From Desulfomonile tiedjei (GTDB lineage: Bacteria; Desulfobacterota; Desulfomonilia; Desulfomonilales; Desulfomonilaceae), in contig JACRDG010000089.1 of NCBI GenBank assembly GCA_016218715.1, positions 176,240 to 240,239 of the forward strand: a stretch of 64,000 nucleotides of DNA, written 5' to 3'. Every line of letters starts with the position of its first letter. The first letter of the stretch is position 1. The position numbers and the translations under genes were made by a program. Below the pieces are notes generated by a model that did not search any database, was not told the DNA's origin, and saw only the letters and a program-made list of their open reading frames with translations. Shown here in pieces: positions 25,546-34,563 of the stretch.

Positions 25546-28373
25546 TGGTTCCATCCGTTCGGCCCGAATAACCCGCTGAAGCGCCCGCGCTGTCCCGGGG
25601 TGTCGGCCTGCTGGGGCCAGCGGAAGCCAGGAATCTGCTGCCGGAGTCCTTGCCCCGGCGCTGTATCGTCGATACCCAGCGGGTATTCGGTCCGCAAGGT
25701 AGGCCGGCCTTTCTTGTCAGGCTCGTAGTGAGCGAACCCCAACTGCTGGCCGGACGGCGAAAGGACCCTGATCGCACCTGGAAATCCGCCATAGCCGGCA
25801 TTCAACGGCATGAACTGACCTTCGAAGGGGTTAGCGGTGCCCGCGGCAAGCGCCAAATAGTTGTCTACCGGGGAGACCGGTTTCAGTTCGCCGGTGGCCT
25901 CAAAATCCGGCTGAGCCTCCAGAAGCGCTTCACGTTTGCCCTTGCCGGGTACGGCCCCTTCGTCGAGGAAGACAATCCCGGGCGGAGGCTGATAGCCTTG
26001 GGATGGCTCTCTCCCGACCGCATGCTTCATGAACTCCATCCAGACCGGCAAGGCCGCTGTGCCTCCAAACTCGTCGCGGCCAAGCGAAAGCCTGGCGTCG
26101 TGACCTACCCAGACCCCGGTCGTGTACTTGGGATTGAAGCCCACGAACCACGCGTCGGTGCAATCGTCCGTCGTGCCGGTTTTCCCCGCGACATCCCCTC
26201 GTTTGAGGCGTCCCGCGGCTGCAGCTGTGCCCGAAACGCAGGCCTGCCTCAGCATGCTCACCATGAGGTACGCACTCGCAGGCGTCAAGACCCGGCGGCT
26301 GGACTGCCGGCTGACGGCAGGCCGCATCCGGTCCGAGCCGGAGAGGAGCCTGTCGAGAGGAGAAGTCGTGGGTAGATCGGGCTCGCCTTCAGATCGGTCC
26401 ATCGTTTCTGGGCCGGCATGCCGTTCCTGGTCGTGCAGCGCCTGTGCCGCGAAAGGAGTCGCGTAGGAGCTCGGCGCCATCGTTGCAGACACCTCCAACG
26501 GCGGCTGGGTGTTGTCCTCCAGGACCTTGCCGAAGCGGTCCACGACCTTCTTGACCAGCACCGGGTCGATTCTCACTCCTTGGTTGGGAAAGACCGTGTA
26601 CGCCGCGGTCAGCTCGAGCGGGGTGACCTCCGAGGTTCCCAGCGACAGCGAGAGGTGCTCCGCGAGGCGCGATCTGATCCCCATGTTGCGGGCCATGTGG
26701 ATTGCCGGACCCACACCGATGTCCATGAGGAGTTTCACCGCAACCACGTTCCTGGAGTGTGCCAGCGCATCCCGCAGCGTTACCGGGCCGAGGAATCTAC
26801 CGTCGGAATTGGCAGGAATCCATTCCCCTTCGCGCCTGTCCATTGCCACAGCGATCGGCTCGTCAACGATCAGGGTCCGAGGACCGTAGTTTCCCCATTC
26901 CAGCGCGGCAGCGTATACAAAGGGCTTGAACGCGCTCCCCGGCTGCCGAAAAGCCTGGACCGCGCGGTTAAATCGGGAGCGCTCGAAATCGACGCCTCCG
27001 ACCAGCGCTCGCACGTATCCACTCTGGTTCTCGATGCACACCACGGCGCCTTGTGCCGCGGGCAAGCGCTGATGCTCCAGCGTCAGGCTGTTCTCGTCTG
27101 TTCCGGTGACTCTGAATTCCAGAAGATCGTTGGGCCGGTAGCGCACCGCGGAGCTCAGTTCCATACGAAACCTGACGTCACCGGGCAGCGCGAGCACGCA
27201 GTCCTGGCTGGCTGGATTGGTGTTTTTACCGCCGCGTTTTTTCGGGGTATGGTTGTCCACCACCAGCGCTGTGGTCAGATCACCCAATCGGTGCTGGTCC
27301 TTCCTGGGGCCTGAGAGAAATTCCTGAGCTTCGGCCTTGCTGAGCCTGCGAAGAAGGCCTCTAGGTCTCTGCTGGCGCTTCTCCCAGCCGGCGACACCCT
27401 TCAAGAGAGCCTCAGAGGCCTTGTCCTGGAGAGGCACGTCACACGTGGTCCATACCTGCAGGCCTTCGTTGTACAGGCGATCCTCGCCATATCGCTCGAC
27501 GATGTACTGCCGCACCGCCTCGGTGAAGTAAGGGACCCTTTCGTACGGCGTGGGGAGGTTCTCTCGGAGCTTCGGTTTTTCTTCGGAGGCCTCACGGTGT
27601 TGTTCGTCCGTTATGAAACCGTTGCGGAGCATGGAGTCGAGAACGAATTCCCTTCTCTTGAGACACCGATCCAAGCTTCGAAACGGAGAGTAATGGGAGG
27701 GGTTCGAGACGAGTCCCGCTAAAGCCGCTGCCTCTGCGACGGTCAACGCTGCCGCGGGCTTGCCGAAATAGGTCCTCGCCGCGGCTTCCACTCCGTAGGC
27801 GCCCTTGCCGAGGCAGATTTCGTTGAGGTACACCTCGAGGATCTCTTTCTTGCTCAGGGTCTTTTCCAGTCGGAAACTCAGGATGGCTTCCTTGATTTTC
27901 CGCGTGATTTTCTTTTCCCTGGAAAGAATGAAGTTCCGGGTCACCTGCTGGGTAATAGTGCTACCCCCCTGAGAGAACGTGCCTGCCTTGAGGTTCTTGA
28001 CTCCCGCCCTTATGACACCGTACACGTCCACACCGCCATGGGAGAAAAACCGCGCATCCTCTGCGGCGAGGAAGGCGTACACCACGTGGGGCGGCAGGGG
28101 ATCGATGGAAACGGGAAACCGTTTTTCTCTGTAGAAGACGCCGATGACGGTGCCGTCTTCCGCGTAGAAGGTAGACACGGTCTTCGGCCGGTACGCACGA
28201 AGGTCAGGGATGTCGGGAAGGTCTGCTGAGAAATGGAGGTATGCGCCGAGCATCCCACCGAGGATACCGAAGCCGAGACCGACTGCCAGTAAGATCGGCA
28301 GCCCTGCGATCATCCACCCGAGCACGGGAAGCGCACGACCTCGCTGCCTGGTTTGCCGTTTAGATGTGGGCAA
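25542..28373 (-). CDS. mrcA: Penicillin-binding protein 1A (bifunctional)
   Basis: This 943-residue class A PBP polymerises and crosslinks peptidoglycan in the periplasm. Order: a signal-anchor helix (about 17-45), a family 51 glycosyltransferase with EDARFFSH (E105) and GSTITQQ, a PBP1A-type insert, and a transpeptidase with SAFK (S480), SRN and KTGT (K731). The C-terminal 110 residues are Pro/Gly-rich. The start is TTG with GGAGG 9 nt upstream. The downstream protease overlaps by 4 bp, pairing wall synthesis with envelope quality control. Confidence 0.95.
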   Translation of the reverse strand: MPTSKRQTRQRGRALPVLGWMIAGLPILLAVGLGFGILGGMLGAYLHFSADLPDIPDLRAYRPKTVSTFYAEDGTVIGVFYREKRFPVSIDPLPPHVVYAFLAAEDARFFSHGGVDVYGVIRAGVKNLKAGTFSQGGSTITQQVTRNFILSREKKITRKIKEAILSFRLEKTLSKKEILEVYLNEICLGKGAYGVEAAARTYFGKPAAALTVAEAAALAGLVSNPSHYSPFRSLDRCLKRREFVLDSMLRNGFITDEQHREASEEKPKLRENLPTPYERVPYFTEAVRQYIVERYGEDRLYNEGLQVWTTCDVPLQDKASEALLKGVAGWEKRQQRPRGLLRRLSKAEAQEFLSGPRKDQHRLGDLTTALVVDNHTPKKRGGKNTNPASQDCVLALPGDVRFRMELSSAVRYRPNDLLEFRVTGTDENSLTLEHQRLPAAQGAVVCIENQSGYVRALVGGVDFERSRFNRAVQAFRQPGSAFKPFVYAAALEWGNYGPRTLIVDEPIAVAMDRREGEWIPANSDGRFLGPVTLRDALAHSRNVVAVKLLMDIGVGPAIHMARNMGIRSRLAEHLSLSLGTSEVTPLELTAAYTVFPNQGVRIDPVLVKKVVDRFGKVLEDNTQPPLEVSATMAPSSYATPFAAQALHDQERHAGPETMDRSEGEPDLPTTSPLDRLLSGSDRMRPAVSRQSSRRVLTPASAYLMVSMLRQACVSGTAAAAGRLKRGDVAGKTGTTDDCTDAWFVGFNPKYTTGVWVGHDARLSLGRDEFGGTAALPVWMEFMKHAVGREPSQGYQPPPGIVFLDEGAVPGKGKREALLEAQPDFEATGELKPVSPVDNYLALAAGTANPFEGQFMPLNAGYGGFPGAIRVLSPSGQQLGFAHYEPDKKGRPTLRTEYPLGIDDTAPGQGLRQQIPGFRWPQQADTPGQRGRFSGLFGPNGWNQ

Positions 28374-28424
28374 CCCCTAAACCCTCCACTCAAGCCACAC
28401 AATGAAAGCACACCCAACGCGGTC

Positions 28425-28453
28425 AGTTTAGGCCACGGCACGCTCCACGTCAA
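28425..28453 (-). promoter_or_regulatory. Promoter of the PBP1A-protease operon
   Basis: TTGACG (28453-28448) and TAAACT (28430-28425) on the minus strand are spaced 17 nt, 52 nt upstream of the TTG start codon. Both hexamers are near consensus. Confidence 0.6.
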
Positions 28454-28578
28454 GAATTGGTACTCCCGAACGTCACCGACCGATTTTGTACGGCCGGCAT
28501 TTGGGGCCGAGCCGTCCTTGACGAAGTCCGCACGATGATTTAAGCTCTCGCCATTGAAAGCGTGTCCGGGAGAGAACA

Positions 28579-29064
28579 GTGCGGGTAGGCCAAGGATTTG
28601 ATGCCCACAGGCTGGTGGAAGGACGCAGGCTTATTCTGGGAGGCGAAGAGTTCGAGTACCCTCTCGGCTTGGAAGGACATTCGGACGCTGACGTCGTGTG
28701 CCACGCCATCATTGACGCAGTGCTGGGCGCGGCAGCCCTGGGAGACATCGGCATGCATTTTCCCGACACCGACCCGGCGTACCGGGACGCGTCGAGCATT
28801 TCCCTGTTGGAGACCATTGTCGAAGGAGTTATCTCGCTGGAATATGCTATTGCCAACGTGGATGTTACCATATTCGCACAGAGGCCCCGGATCGGCACTC
28901 GTCGGGCAGCGATCGTCGGGAATCTGGCGCGAGCCATGCGAATAGAACCGGACCAGGTCAACGTCAAGGCCACGACCACCGAAGGCATGGGTTTCGTGGG
29001 ACGCGGTGAAGGGATCGCTGCTGCCGCAGTTGTACTCCTGGAAAGAGCCCCTCATGAACGATAG
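28579..29064 (+). CDS. ispF: 2-C-methyl-D-erythritol 2,4-cyclodiphosphate synthase
   Basis: IspF cyclises CDP-methylerythritol phosphate in the MEP isoprenoid pathway. The 161-residue protein has the zinc ligands of GFDAH (D8, H10), the LEGHSDADV loop, GDIGMHFPDTDP, and KATTTEGMGFVGRGEG. The start is GTG, with GGGAGA about 7 nt upstream. ispD, often fused to or beside ispF, is not adjacent here. cysS follows after a 287-bp repeat-containing space, as often seen. Confidence 0.96.
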   Translation: MRVGQGFDAHRLVEGRRLILGGEEFEYPLGLEGHSDADVVCHAIIDAVLGAAALGDIGMHFPDTDPAYRDASSISLLETIVEGVISLEYAIANVDVTIFAQRPRIGTRRAAIVGNLARAMRIEPDQVNVKATTTEGMGFVGRGEGIAAAAVVLLERAPHER

Positions 29065-29187
29065 GCTTCCGGCGACTCACGTGCATGGTCGGCCTGGGAG
29101 GCGATCGTGCGGGGAACCGCACGGATGCGCGCGAGGCCTGTCAGGCAGCCTCGGCGGACTCGTTCGCGCATGCAGGCAAACAACCAG

Positions 29188-29212
29188 GACCGGCAAGATG
29201 CCGGCCCCACTG
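29188..29212 (-). repeat. Type B REP hairpin, single copy
   Basis: GACCGGCAAGATGCCGGC followed by CCCACTG lies in the space between ispF and cysS. The arms GCCGGC and GCCGGC/CCGGC pair around a short AAGAT loop. The remainder of 29065-29351 shows no gene. Confidence 0.7.
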
Positions 29213-29351
29213 AACCGGAGCCAGTTGCACGTGAAGTGGCACGAGATGCTTGGTGCGGGTGGAGGCCCGTCCTACTTCGATCGGGAGGGTCGGTAGAGCT
29301 TTGGAAATACTTGAGCCGCTACGCAAGATCGGGCCATTACGGGAGAGGTAG

Positions 29352-30818
29352 ATGGCGTTGAGAATCTACAATACCCTGACGCGACAGAAGGAGGAATTCC
29401 TGCCGGTCGAGTCCGGAAAAGTCGGCATGTACGTATGTGGCGTGACTGTGTACGACATGTGCCACATCGGTCACGCCAGATCCGTGGTGCTCTTCGACGT
29501 AATCTACCGGTACCTGGTGGACAGTGGATTCCAGGTGAAATACGTCAGGAATTTCACCGACGTCGATGACAAGATCATCAATCGGGCCAATCAAGTCGGG
29601 GAAGACTGGAAGCGGCTCGCCGAACGCTTCATCGTAGAATTCTACACCGACATGGACGCTCTTGGCGTGCTGAGGCCGACGGTCGAGCCGAGGGCCACGG
29701 AACATATCGATCAGATAGAAGCGCTGATCGGTCAACTCATCGATCGCGGTCACGCATACGAAGCGGATGGGGACGTGATGTTCGCGGTCAACAGCTTTAA
29801 CGAGTACGGAAAACTCTCAGGAAAGAAGACTGACGAGTTGATCGCAGGCGCTCGGGTTGAGGTGGACGCGAAGAAACGCAATCCCCTGGACTTTGCCCTC
29901 TGGAAAGCAGCCAAACCCGGAGAGCCTCAATGGGAGAGCCCGTGGGGACCGGGCCGCCCCGGATGGCACATCGAATGCTCTGCCATGAGCATGCAGTACC
30001 TCGGCAAGGAGTTCGACATCCACGGAGGCGGAGCCGACCTGACCTTTCCCCATCACGAGAACGAAATCGCCCAATCCGAGGCTGCCACAGGTCGGCCTTT
30101 CGCCAAATACTGGATTCACAACGGTTTCGTGAACATCCGCTCTGAGAAGATGTCCAAGTCGCTGGGGAATGTTCTCAACATACGAGATATCCTCCAGAGG
30201 GTGCACCCCGAGTCCTTGAGATTGTTCTTGCTCTCCAGCCACTATCGGAGCCCCCTGGACTATAACGAAACCTCAATCAGGGAAGCGTCTGTCGGGCTGG
30301 AAAGGCTCTACGCGGCAATGGCGGCGCTCGACGAACTCGGTGAAGTGGACGGGAAGGCCCAACAATTGCCGGAAGAGCTGATCGACATAAGAGAACGGTT
30401 TTCGCAGACTATGGACGATGATTTCAATACTCCCCGATCTCTCGCGATCTTGTTCGATGCAGCCAGAGCGGTCAACAGGATTGCGACCCAGGCGCGAGGC
30501 GCCAGGAAGTTGGTGCCGTCTCGATCCTTGCTGGAGCCGGTCAAGAGTGAAATTCTGGCGTGTTCCCGTGACATCCTGGGCCTGCTCACGGAGGAACCCG
30601 CAGGGTTCCTCGACCACGTTCGGAAGGCACACTTGAAAGACCTCGGCATCACCGAGGAGGAGATCCTGAGCTTCATGGATCAGAGGTCCCAGGCGCGCAA
30701 AGATAAAGACTTCGCTCGGGCCGACAAGATTCGCGAAGACCTGGCGGAAAGAGGCATTCTTCTGGAGGACGGTCCAAAAGGGACCATCTGGAAGGTGAAG
30801 GAGCTCCAGCAAAGCTGA
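29352..30818 (+). CDS. cysS: Cysteine-tRNA ligase
   Basis: CysRS charges tRNA-Cys. The 488-residue class I synthetase has the HIGH motif at 38-41 (CHIGH), the zinc Cys at C29, the [15 protein letters not shown] segment with zinc ligands, and KMSKS at 266-270. The C-terminal anticodon-binding region is full length. It starts the run cysS-ecfA-lolA-rimO; the next gene is 49 bp away. Confidence 0.97.
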   Translation: MALRIYNTLTRQKEEFLPVESGKVGMYVCGVTVYDMCHIGHARSVVLFDVIYRYLVDSGFQVKYVRNFTDVDDKIINRANQVGEDWKRLAERFIVEFYTDMDALGVLRPTVEPRATEHIDQIEALIGQLIDRGHAYEADGDVMFAVNSFNEYGKLSGKKTDELIAGARVEVDAKKRNPLDFALWKAAKPGEPQWESPWGPGRPGWHIECSAMSMQYLGKEFDIHGGGADLTFPHHENEIAQSEAATGRPFAKYWIHNGFVNIRSEKMSKSLGNVLNIRDILQRVHPESLRLFLLSSHYRSPLDYNETSIREASVGLERLYAAMAALDELGEVDGKAQQLPEELIDIRERFSQTMDDDFNTPRSLAILFDAARAVNRIATQARGARKLVPSRSLLEPVKSEILACSRDILGLLTEEPAGFLDHVRKAHLKDLGITEEEILSFMDQRSQARKDKDFARADKIREDLAERGILLEDGPKGTIWKVKELQQS

Positions 30819-30867
30819 AGAGCGGTGCGCATGCGGACCGTACGCAGCGCTGTGAGGTGTTTCCTAC

Positions 30868-31728
30868 TTGGAGATTCGCGTTGATAAACTGACACATTGG
30901 TACAACCCCGGCACGAGCCTCCAGGTCAGTGCCCTGGAGGACGTCAGCTTCATAGTTCCGGCGGGCAAGGTTCTCGGCATTCTGGGAGGTACCGGGTCAG
31001 GAAAGACGACCCTGATCAAGCACCTCAACGGCTTGCTGACTCCGACGCAGGGCAGGGTGCTTCTCGACGGCAAGGACGTGGAAACCTATGGGCCTGGCCT
31101 GGGTCGCAAAGTGGGCGTTGTATTGCAGCGGCCGGAGCGCCAGTTGTTTGACGAAACCGTCTTTCGGGACATTTCGTTTGTGTTGCGACGCTTCACTGCA
31201 CTGGACCAGGCTGAGATCAGTCTGAGGGTCCGACGTGCATGCGAGCTGGTTGGGTTGGATCTGGAAGCGGTCGGTGACAGGTCCCCTCATGCGTTGTCCG
31301 ATGGGGAAAAGCGCAAGACCGCCATTGCCGGAGTACTGGTGAACGAACCGGATGTGCTCGTGCTCGATGAGCCTGCTGTCGGACTGGACCCTCCGTCAAT
31401 GGCCGATGTGATCCGTCTGCTCGATGGTATGAAACAGGCCGGCGATCGGACCATCGTGATCGTCTCCCACGACATGGGGCCGTTCCTTACCCTTCTGGAT
31501 TCTTTACTGGTGCTCAACGCCGGACGCGTTTCGGCCTTCGGTTCACCGGGGGAGGTGTGCGCCGGTCTCAGCGACGACCCTGTGATGAGGAACTACCTGC
31601 CCCGGCTGGCGCTCCTGGTCCATGACCTCGCAGAGCGCGGCTTTCCGGTCGGATTGGATGCCTTCACCATCGAGACCCTGGCAGAACAACTGGTCGTTCA
31701 CGCAGGGCATTCGGAGGTTGGCCCTTGA
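30868..31728 (+). CDS. ECF/CbiO-type ABC transporter ATPase
   Basis: The 286-residue protein is an EcfA/CbiO-like ATPase of energy-coupling-factor importers for vitamins or metal ions. It has Walker A GGTGSGKTT, the Q-loop VLQRPERQLFDETV that is distinctive for EcfA/CbiO, a signature reading LSDGE (usually LSGGQ), and Walker B VLVLDEP. The C-terminal extension fits EcfA. No EcfT or substrate-binding S gene is nearby, so its substrate is unknown. The start is TTG. The stop overlaps lolA by 4 bp. Confidence 0.88.
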   Translation: MEIRVDKLTHWYNPGTSLQVSALEDVSFIVPAGKVLGILGGTGSGKTTLIKHLNGLLTPTQGRVLLDGKDVETYGPGLGRKVGVVLQRPERQLFDETVFRDISFVLRRFTALDQAEISLRVRRACELVGLDLEAVGDRSPHALSDGEKRKTAIAGVLVNEPDVLVLDEPAVGLDPPSMADVIRLLDGMKQAGDRTIVIVSHDMGPFLTLLDSLLVLNAGRVSAFGSPGEVCAGLSDDPVMRNYLPRLALLVHDLAERGFPVGLDAFTIETLAEQLVVHAGHSEVGP

Positions 31729-32423
31729 GACGGACGAGTCCGCTTCTCTTGTTGGTCCTGATCCTGGCGCTGGCGTATCCGGGTGCAGCCGAAAACACGC
31801 CGTTGCCCGTGCACGAAGTCGTCAAGAAAGTGCAACAGCTCTACTCGCGGCAATGCTGTTTCAAGGCGGAGTTCGATCAGGTGACGGTCAACGTGGCCAT
31901 GGACCTCAAGGATCGGTTCAAGGGGACCATGTACGTCAAGACCCCGGGGCTGATGGCCCTGGAGGTTACCTCCCCGGAAATACAGCGCGTGATCATCAAG
32001 GGCAGGGCGTATTCCGTCTACCTTCCCAGCGAGAAGAGCGTGGTACACGGCGAGGTTCCCCCAGAAATGAACGTAGAGCATTTCTTCGGGTTCCTGTCCA
32101 ACATCGGCGATCTCAACCGTAATTTCGCGATCGGGTACCCCGCGAAATCCCAAGAACGGGACGAAAACCTTTGGCTTCTGGAACTAACCGACCGAGAGAA
32201 CAAGCAGGGAACCTATCGAATCGTCGTGGGGGTCGACACGCGCACGTTCGTGATCCGCAGAGCTGTGATTTACGACGCGCTGGGGAATTACAATCGCTTT
32301 GAGCTATCGAACCTCGTATTTTTGTCTTTCCTCCCCGACTCGCTCTTCGAGTTTTCACGCGACACCGGAACTGCCCAGGGGAAAGTCATCCCGCTGCTAC
32401 CAAAGGATGACGGTGGCAAGTAA
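31725..32423 (+). CDS. lolA: Outer-membrane lipoprotein carrier protein LolA
   Basis: LolA ferries lipoproteins across the periplasm from the LolCDE complex to the outer membrane. The 232-residue product has a signal peptide (about 1-22, Leu-rich, ending PGAA) and the beta-sheet body of the family (CFKAEFDQVT, GTMYVKTPGLMALEV). Cys pair CC at 44-45 is unusual. The TTG start shares TTGA with the ATPase stop, and rimO overlaps its 3' end, so the three are probably coupled. A role in lipoprotein transport is inferred from family. Confidence 0.85.
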   Translation: MRRTSPLLLLVLILALAYPGAAENTPLPVHEVVKKVQQLYSRQCCFKAEFDQVTVNVAMDLKDRFKGTMYVKTPGLMALEVTSPEIQRVIIKGRAYSVYLPSEKSVVHGEVPPEMNVEHFFGFLSNIGDLNRNFAIGYPAKSQERDENLWLLELTDRENKQGTYRIVVGVDTRTFVIRRAVIYDALGNYNRFELSNLVFLSFLPDSLFEFSRDTGTAQGKVIPLLPKDDGGK

Positions 32424-33816
32424 TCGCTTCAATCTGATCAGCCTCGGATGTCCGAAGAATCGGGTCGATTCGGAGCGCATACTAGCAGTGATGACCGCAG
32501 CCGGCTTTACGTACACGGCAGATCTCTCCGCAGCCAACGTAGTGATCGTCAACACCTGCTCCTTCATCGAACCCGCGGTGGAGGACTCCATAGATACCAT
32601 TCTGGAGTCCAGAGCGGCCAACCGCAAAGCCGTCCTGGTCGTCGCCGGGTGTCTCCCCCTCCGCTATCGAGAAGATCTCACCCAACCGCTCCCCGAGGTC
32701 GATGTGTTCCTCACGCCGGAGCGCATCGCGGATCTGCCTCGGCTCGTCGCCGAGATCCGAAGCAAGAAGGTAGGCCGCAAGGGGCGTAGCGTGGCGGTAC
32801 CCACCTGCCCCGTCGAGGCGTCGGAATCAGCACCGATCGCCGGCAGAGGAAACCACACCGAGCGTGCCTCTCGATTGCAGTCGCCTCTTCCGGCCGCACC
32901 TCGCAGGGTGCTGACCACCTCAGGGTACGCCTACCTCAAGATAGCGGAAGGATGTGCCCGTTCGTGCAGTTACTGCACCATTCCACAGATTCGCGGGCCG
33001 TTGAGGAGCTTCGATCTCGCCGATTTGGTGCAGGAGGCGGAATTCCTCGCGGCAAAGGGAGCGAAGGAACTCGTGCTCGTCGCTCAGGACCTCACGAGCT
33101 ACGGCCGGGATCGTCGCCAACGGTCGGGGCTCTTCAAGCTCGTGGAACGCGTGGGCCGAGTCAAGGGGATCAGATGGGTGCGCCTCATGTACCTCCATCC
33201 CGACCGTGTCACCAGCGAACTTACCGCACTGATCCGCGATTCGGAAACCATCCTCCCGTACCTTGACATCCCGTTCCAGCACGTCTCCAGCGCAGTCCTA
33301 CGCGCGATGGGGAGACCGTGGAAAGGTGACCGAATACGTGGGTTGGTGGACCGGCTCAGAAAAGAGATCCCTGGACTGGTCCTGCGAACCACCGTGATGG
33401 TGGGGTACCCGACAGAAGGGGAACGGGAATTCCTTGAGCTGAAGGATTTCGTGGCCTCATTCGAGATCGAGCGTGTCGGGGTCTTTACGTATTGTCCTGA
33501 AGAAAACACGAGGGCGATGTCTCTGGGCGATCCACTACCCCAGGAAGTCAAAGAGGCCCGCGCCGACGAGATCCGCACCATACACGCGGCATACGCAAAC
33601 CGGCGAAACCGCGGGAGGATCCATCACGTCGAACCAGTGCTCGTGGAAGGCGTGTCTGACGAATCGGAGTTTCTGCTCCAGGGGCGTACCTGGGACCAGG
33701 CACCCGAGATCGACGGCGTGCTGTACATCACCGCGGGAAACGCAGTCGCAGGCGAGATGCACACGGTGCGCATCACGGCCACCCATGGGCCGGACCTGTT
33801 CGGCGAGATTGTATAA
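32413..33816 (+). CDS. rimO: Ribosomal protein S12 methylthiotransferase RimO
   Basis: RimO is a radical SAM enzyme that adds a methylthio group to an aspartate of ribosomal protein S12. The 467-residue protein has the UPF0004 domain cysteines (LGCPKN, NTCSF, GCLPL), the radical SAM motif CARSCSYC (C-x3-C-x2-C) and the C-terminal TRAM domain. Between these is a 60-residue Ser/Arg-rich stretch longer than usual. I prefer GTG at 32413, with AAGGA 5 nt upstream, over the ATG at 32407, which lacks spacing for a ribosome site. It overlaps lolA. Confidence 0.94.
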   Translation: MASNRFNLISLGCPKNRVDSERILAVMTAAGFTYTADLSAANVVIVNTCSFIEPAVEDSIDTILESRAANRKAVLVVAGCLPLRYREDLTQPLPEVDVFLTPERIADLPRLVAEIRSKKVGRKGRSVAVPTCPVEASESAPIAGRGNHTERASRLQSPLPAAPRRVLTTSGYAYLKIAEGCARSCSYCTIPQIRGPLRSFDLADLVQEAEFLAAKGAKELVLVAQDLTSYGRDRRQRSGLFKLVERVGRVKGIRWVRLMYLHPDRVTSELTALIRDSETILPYLDIPFQHVSSAVLRAMGRPWKGDRIRGLVDRLRKEIPGLVLRTTVMVGYPTEGEREFLELKDFVASFEIERVGVFTYCPEENTRAMSLGDPLPQEVKEARADEIRTIHAAYANRRNRGRIHHVEPVLVEGVSDESEFLLQGRTWDQAPEIDGVLYITAGNAVAGEMHTVRITATHGPDLFGEIV

Positions 33817-33860
33817 TCGCCCGGAGCCGGAAGCGCTCACGCCCTGTCCAACCCCCGGAT

Positions 33861-34072
33861 ACCGTCTCACCTTAGTACGTCATTTCATAGATACGGTCGC
33901 GGATTCCCGCCGGATGCTGTTTGTGTCAACCACCGCGGCCTCTGTCGCTGTATTGATGGGACAGGCGTCCGGCCAGTGTTTTCCGCACGGACCGGCAGGA
34001 TGCCGGCCTCACTGAACAGCCAAGGGCAGGGACTCAAAGTGAGACGCCGTATTTGCGAAAAGGTGTGCTTAG
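33861..34072. mobile_element. MITE-like element with terminal repeats and REP pair
   Basis: The left end (CTTAGTACGTCATTTC then ATACGGTCGC, 33871-33900) is roughly the inverse of the right end (GACGCCGTATTTGCGAAA then GTGTGCTTAG, 34043-34072). Two REP hairpins lie between, a degenerate one at 33955-33974 and the type B GACCGGCAGGATGCCGGC at 33990-34007. No gene is inside. It falls in the 747-bp space between rimO and pilQ. Confidence 0.65.
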
Positions 34073-34142
34073 CAGCCGAGACCCTGCCACACCCTGAGGA
34101 CCCTTCTCCTCGGGATGGGACACCCGGAACCGCAGCTTTGCC

Positions 34143-34235
34143 TCAACGGTAGACGTACCAATAGAGCGCGACGGCAACAAGAGCGGCTGCCAAGACGACG
34201 AGTCTTATGACGATCACAGTCTCCATGAAGGCCAT
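34143..34235 (-). CDS. Possible 30-residue single-pass membrane peptide
   Basis: The frame reads MAFMETVIVIRLVVLAAALV and continues with a hydrophobic stretch ending YWYVYR, one membrane helix with aromatic and basic ends. No Shine-Dalgarno is seen before either Met. It could be a genuine microprotein or chance; nothing is known of it. Confidence 0.3.
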   Translation of the reverse strand: MAFMETVIVIRLVVLAAALVAVALYWYVYR

Positions 34236-34390
34236 AATACGCGAGCCACGCGGTTTTCTGAAGGAAAAAAGACCAGCCATGGAACGCGTCCCTGAGCTCG
34301 GATGCCGGAACAAGGCTGGGGCGAAGCCGCAATTACCTAATTTAAAACTTTAATAAAAATATCTATCACTGTGTTTTTAGGATTTTTTTG

Positions 34391-34420
34391 TTGACATCAA
34401 TTGCTCAGCTCTGCTATGAT
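34391..34420 (+). promoter_or_regulatory. Strong promoter of pilQ with AT-rich UP-like region
   Basis: TTGACA at 34391-34396 and TATGAT at 34415-34420 are 18 nt apart. Just upstream, 34330-34380 is unusually AT-rich for this genome (runs of A and T), consistent with an UP element. The leader to the start codon is about 140 nt. Confidence 0.75.
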
Positions 34421-34563
34421 CCCAGTCAGCCTTAGCATGCGGCAGAGGATTCACATCCTCGTCACGACAAGAAACCAGGCGTCGTTTTGATTCGGTCACC
34501 CTGGGCACCGTGGCTTCGGTATGGTCTGGATCGCCTCCACACGGTCATCGGGAGAGGATAGCA

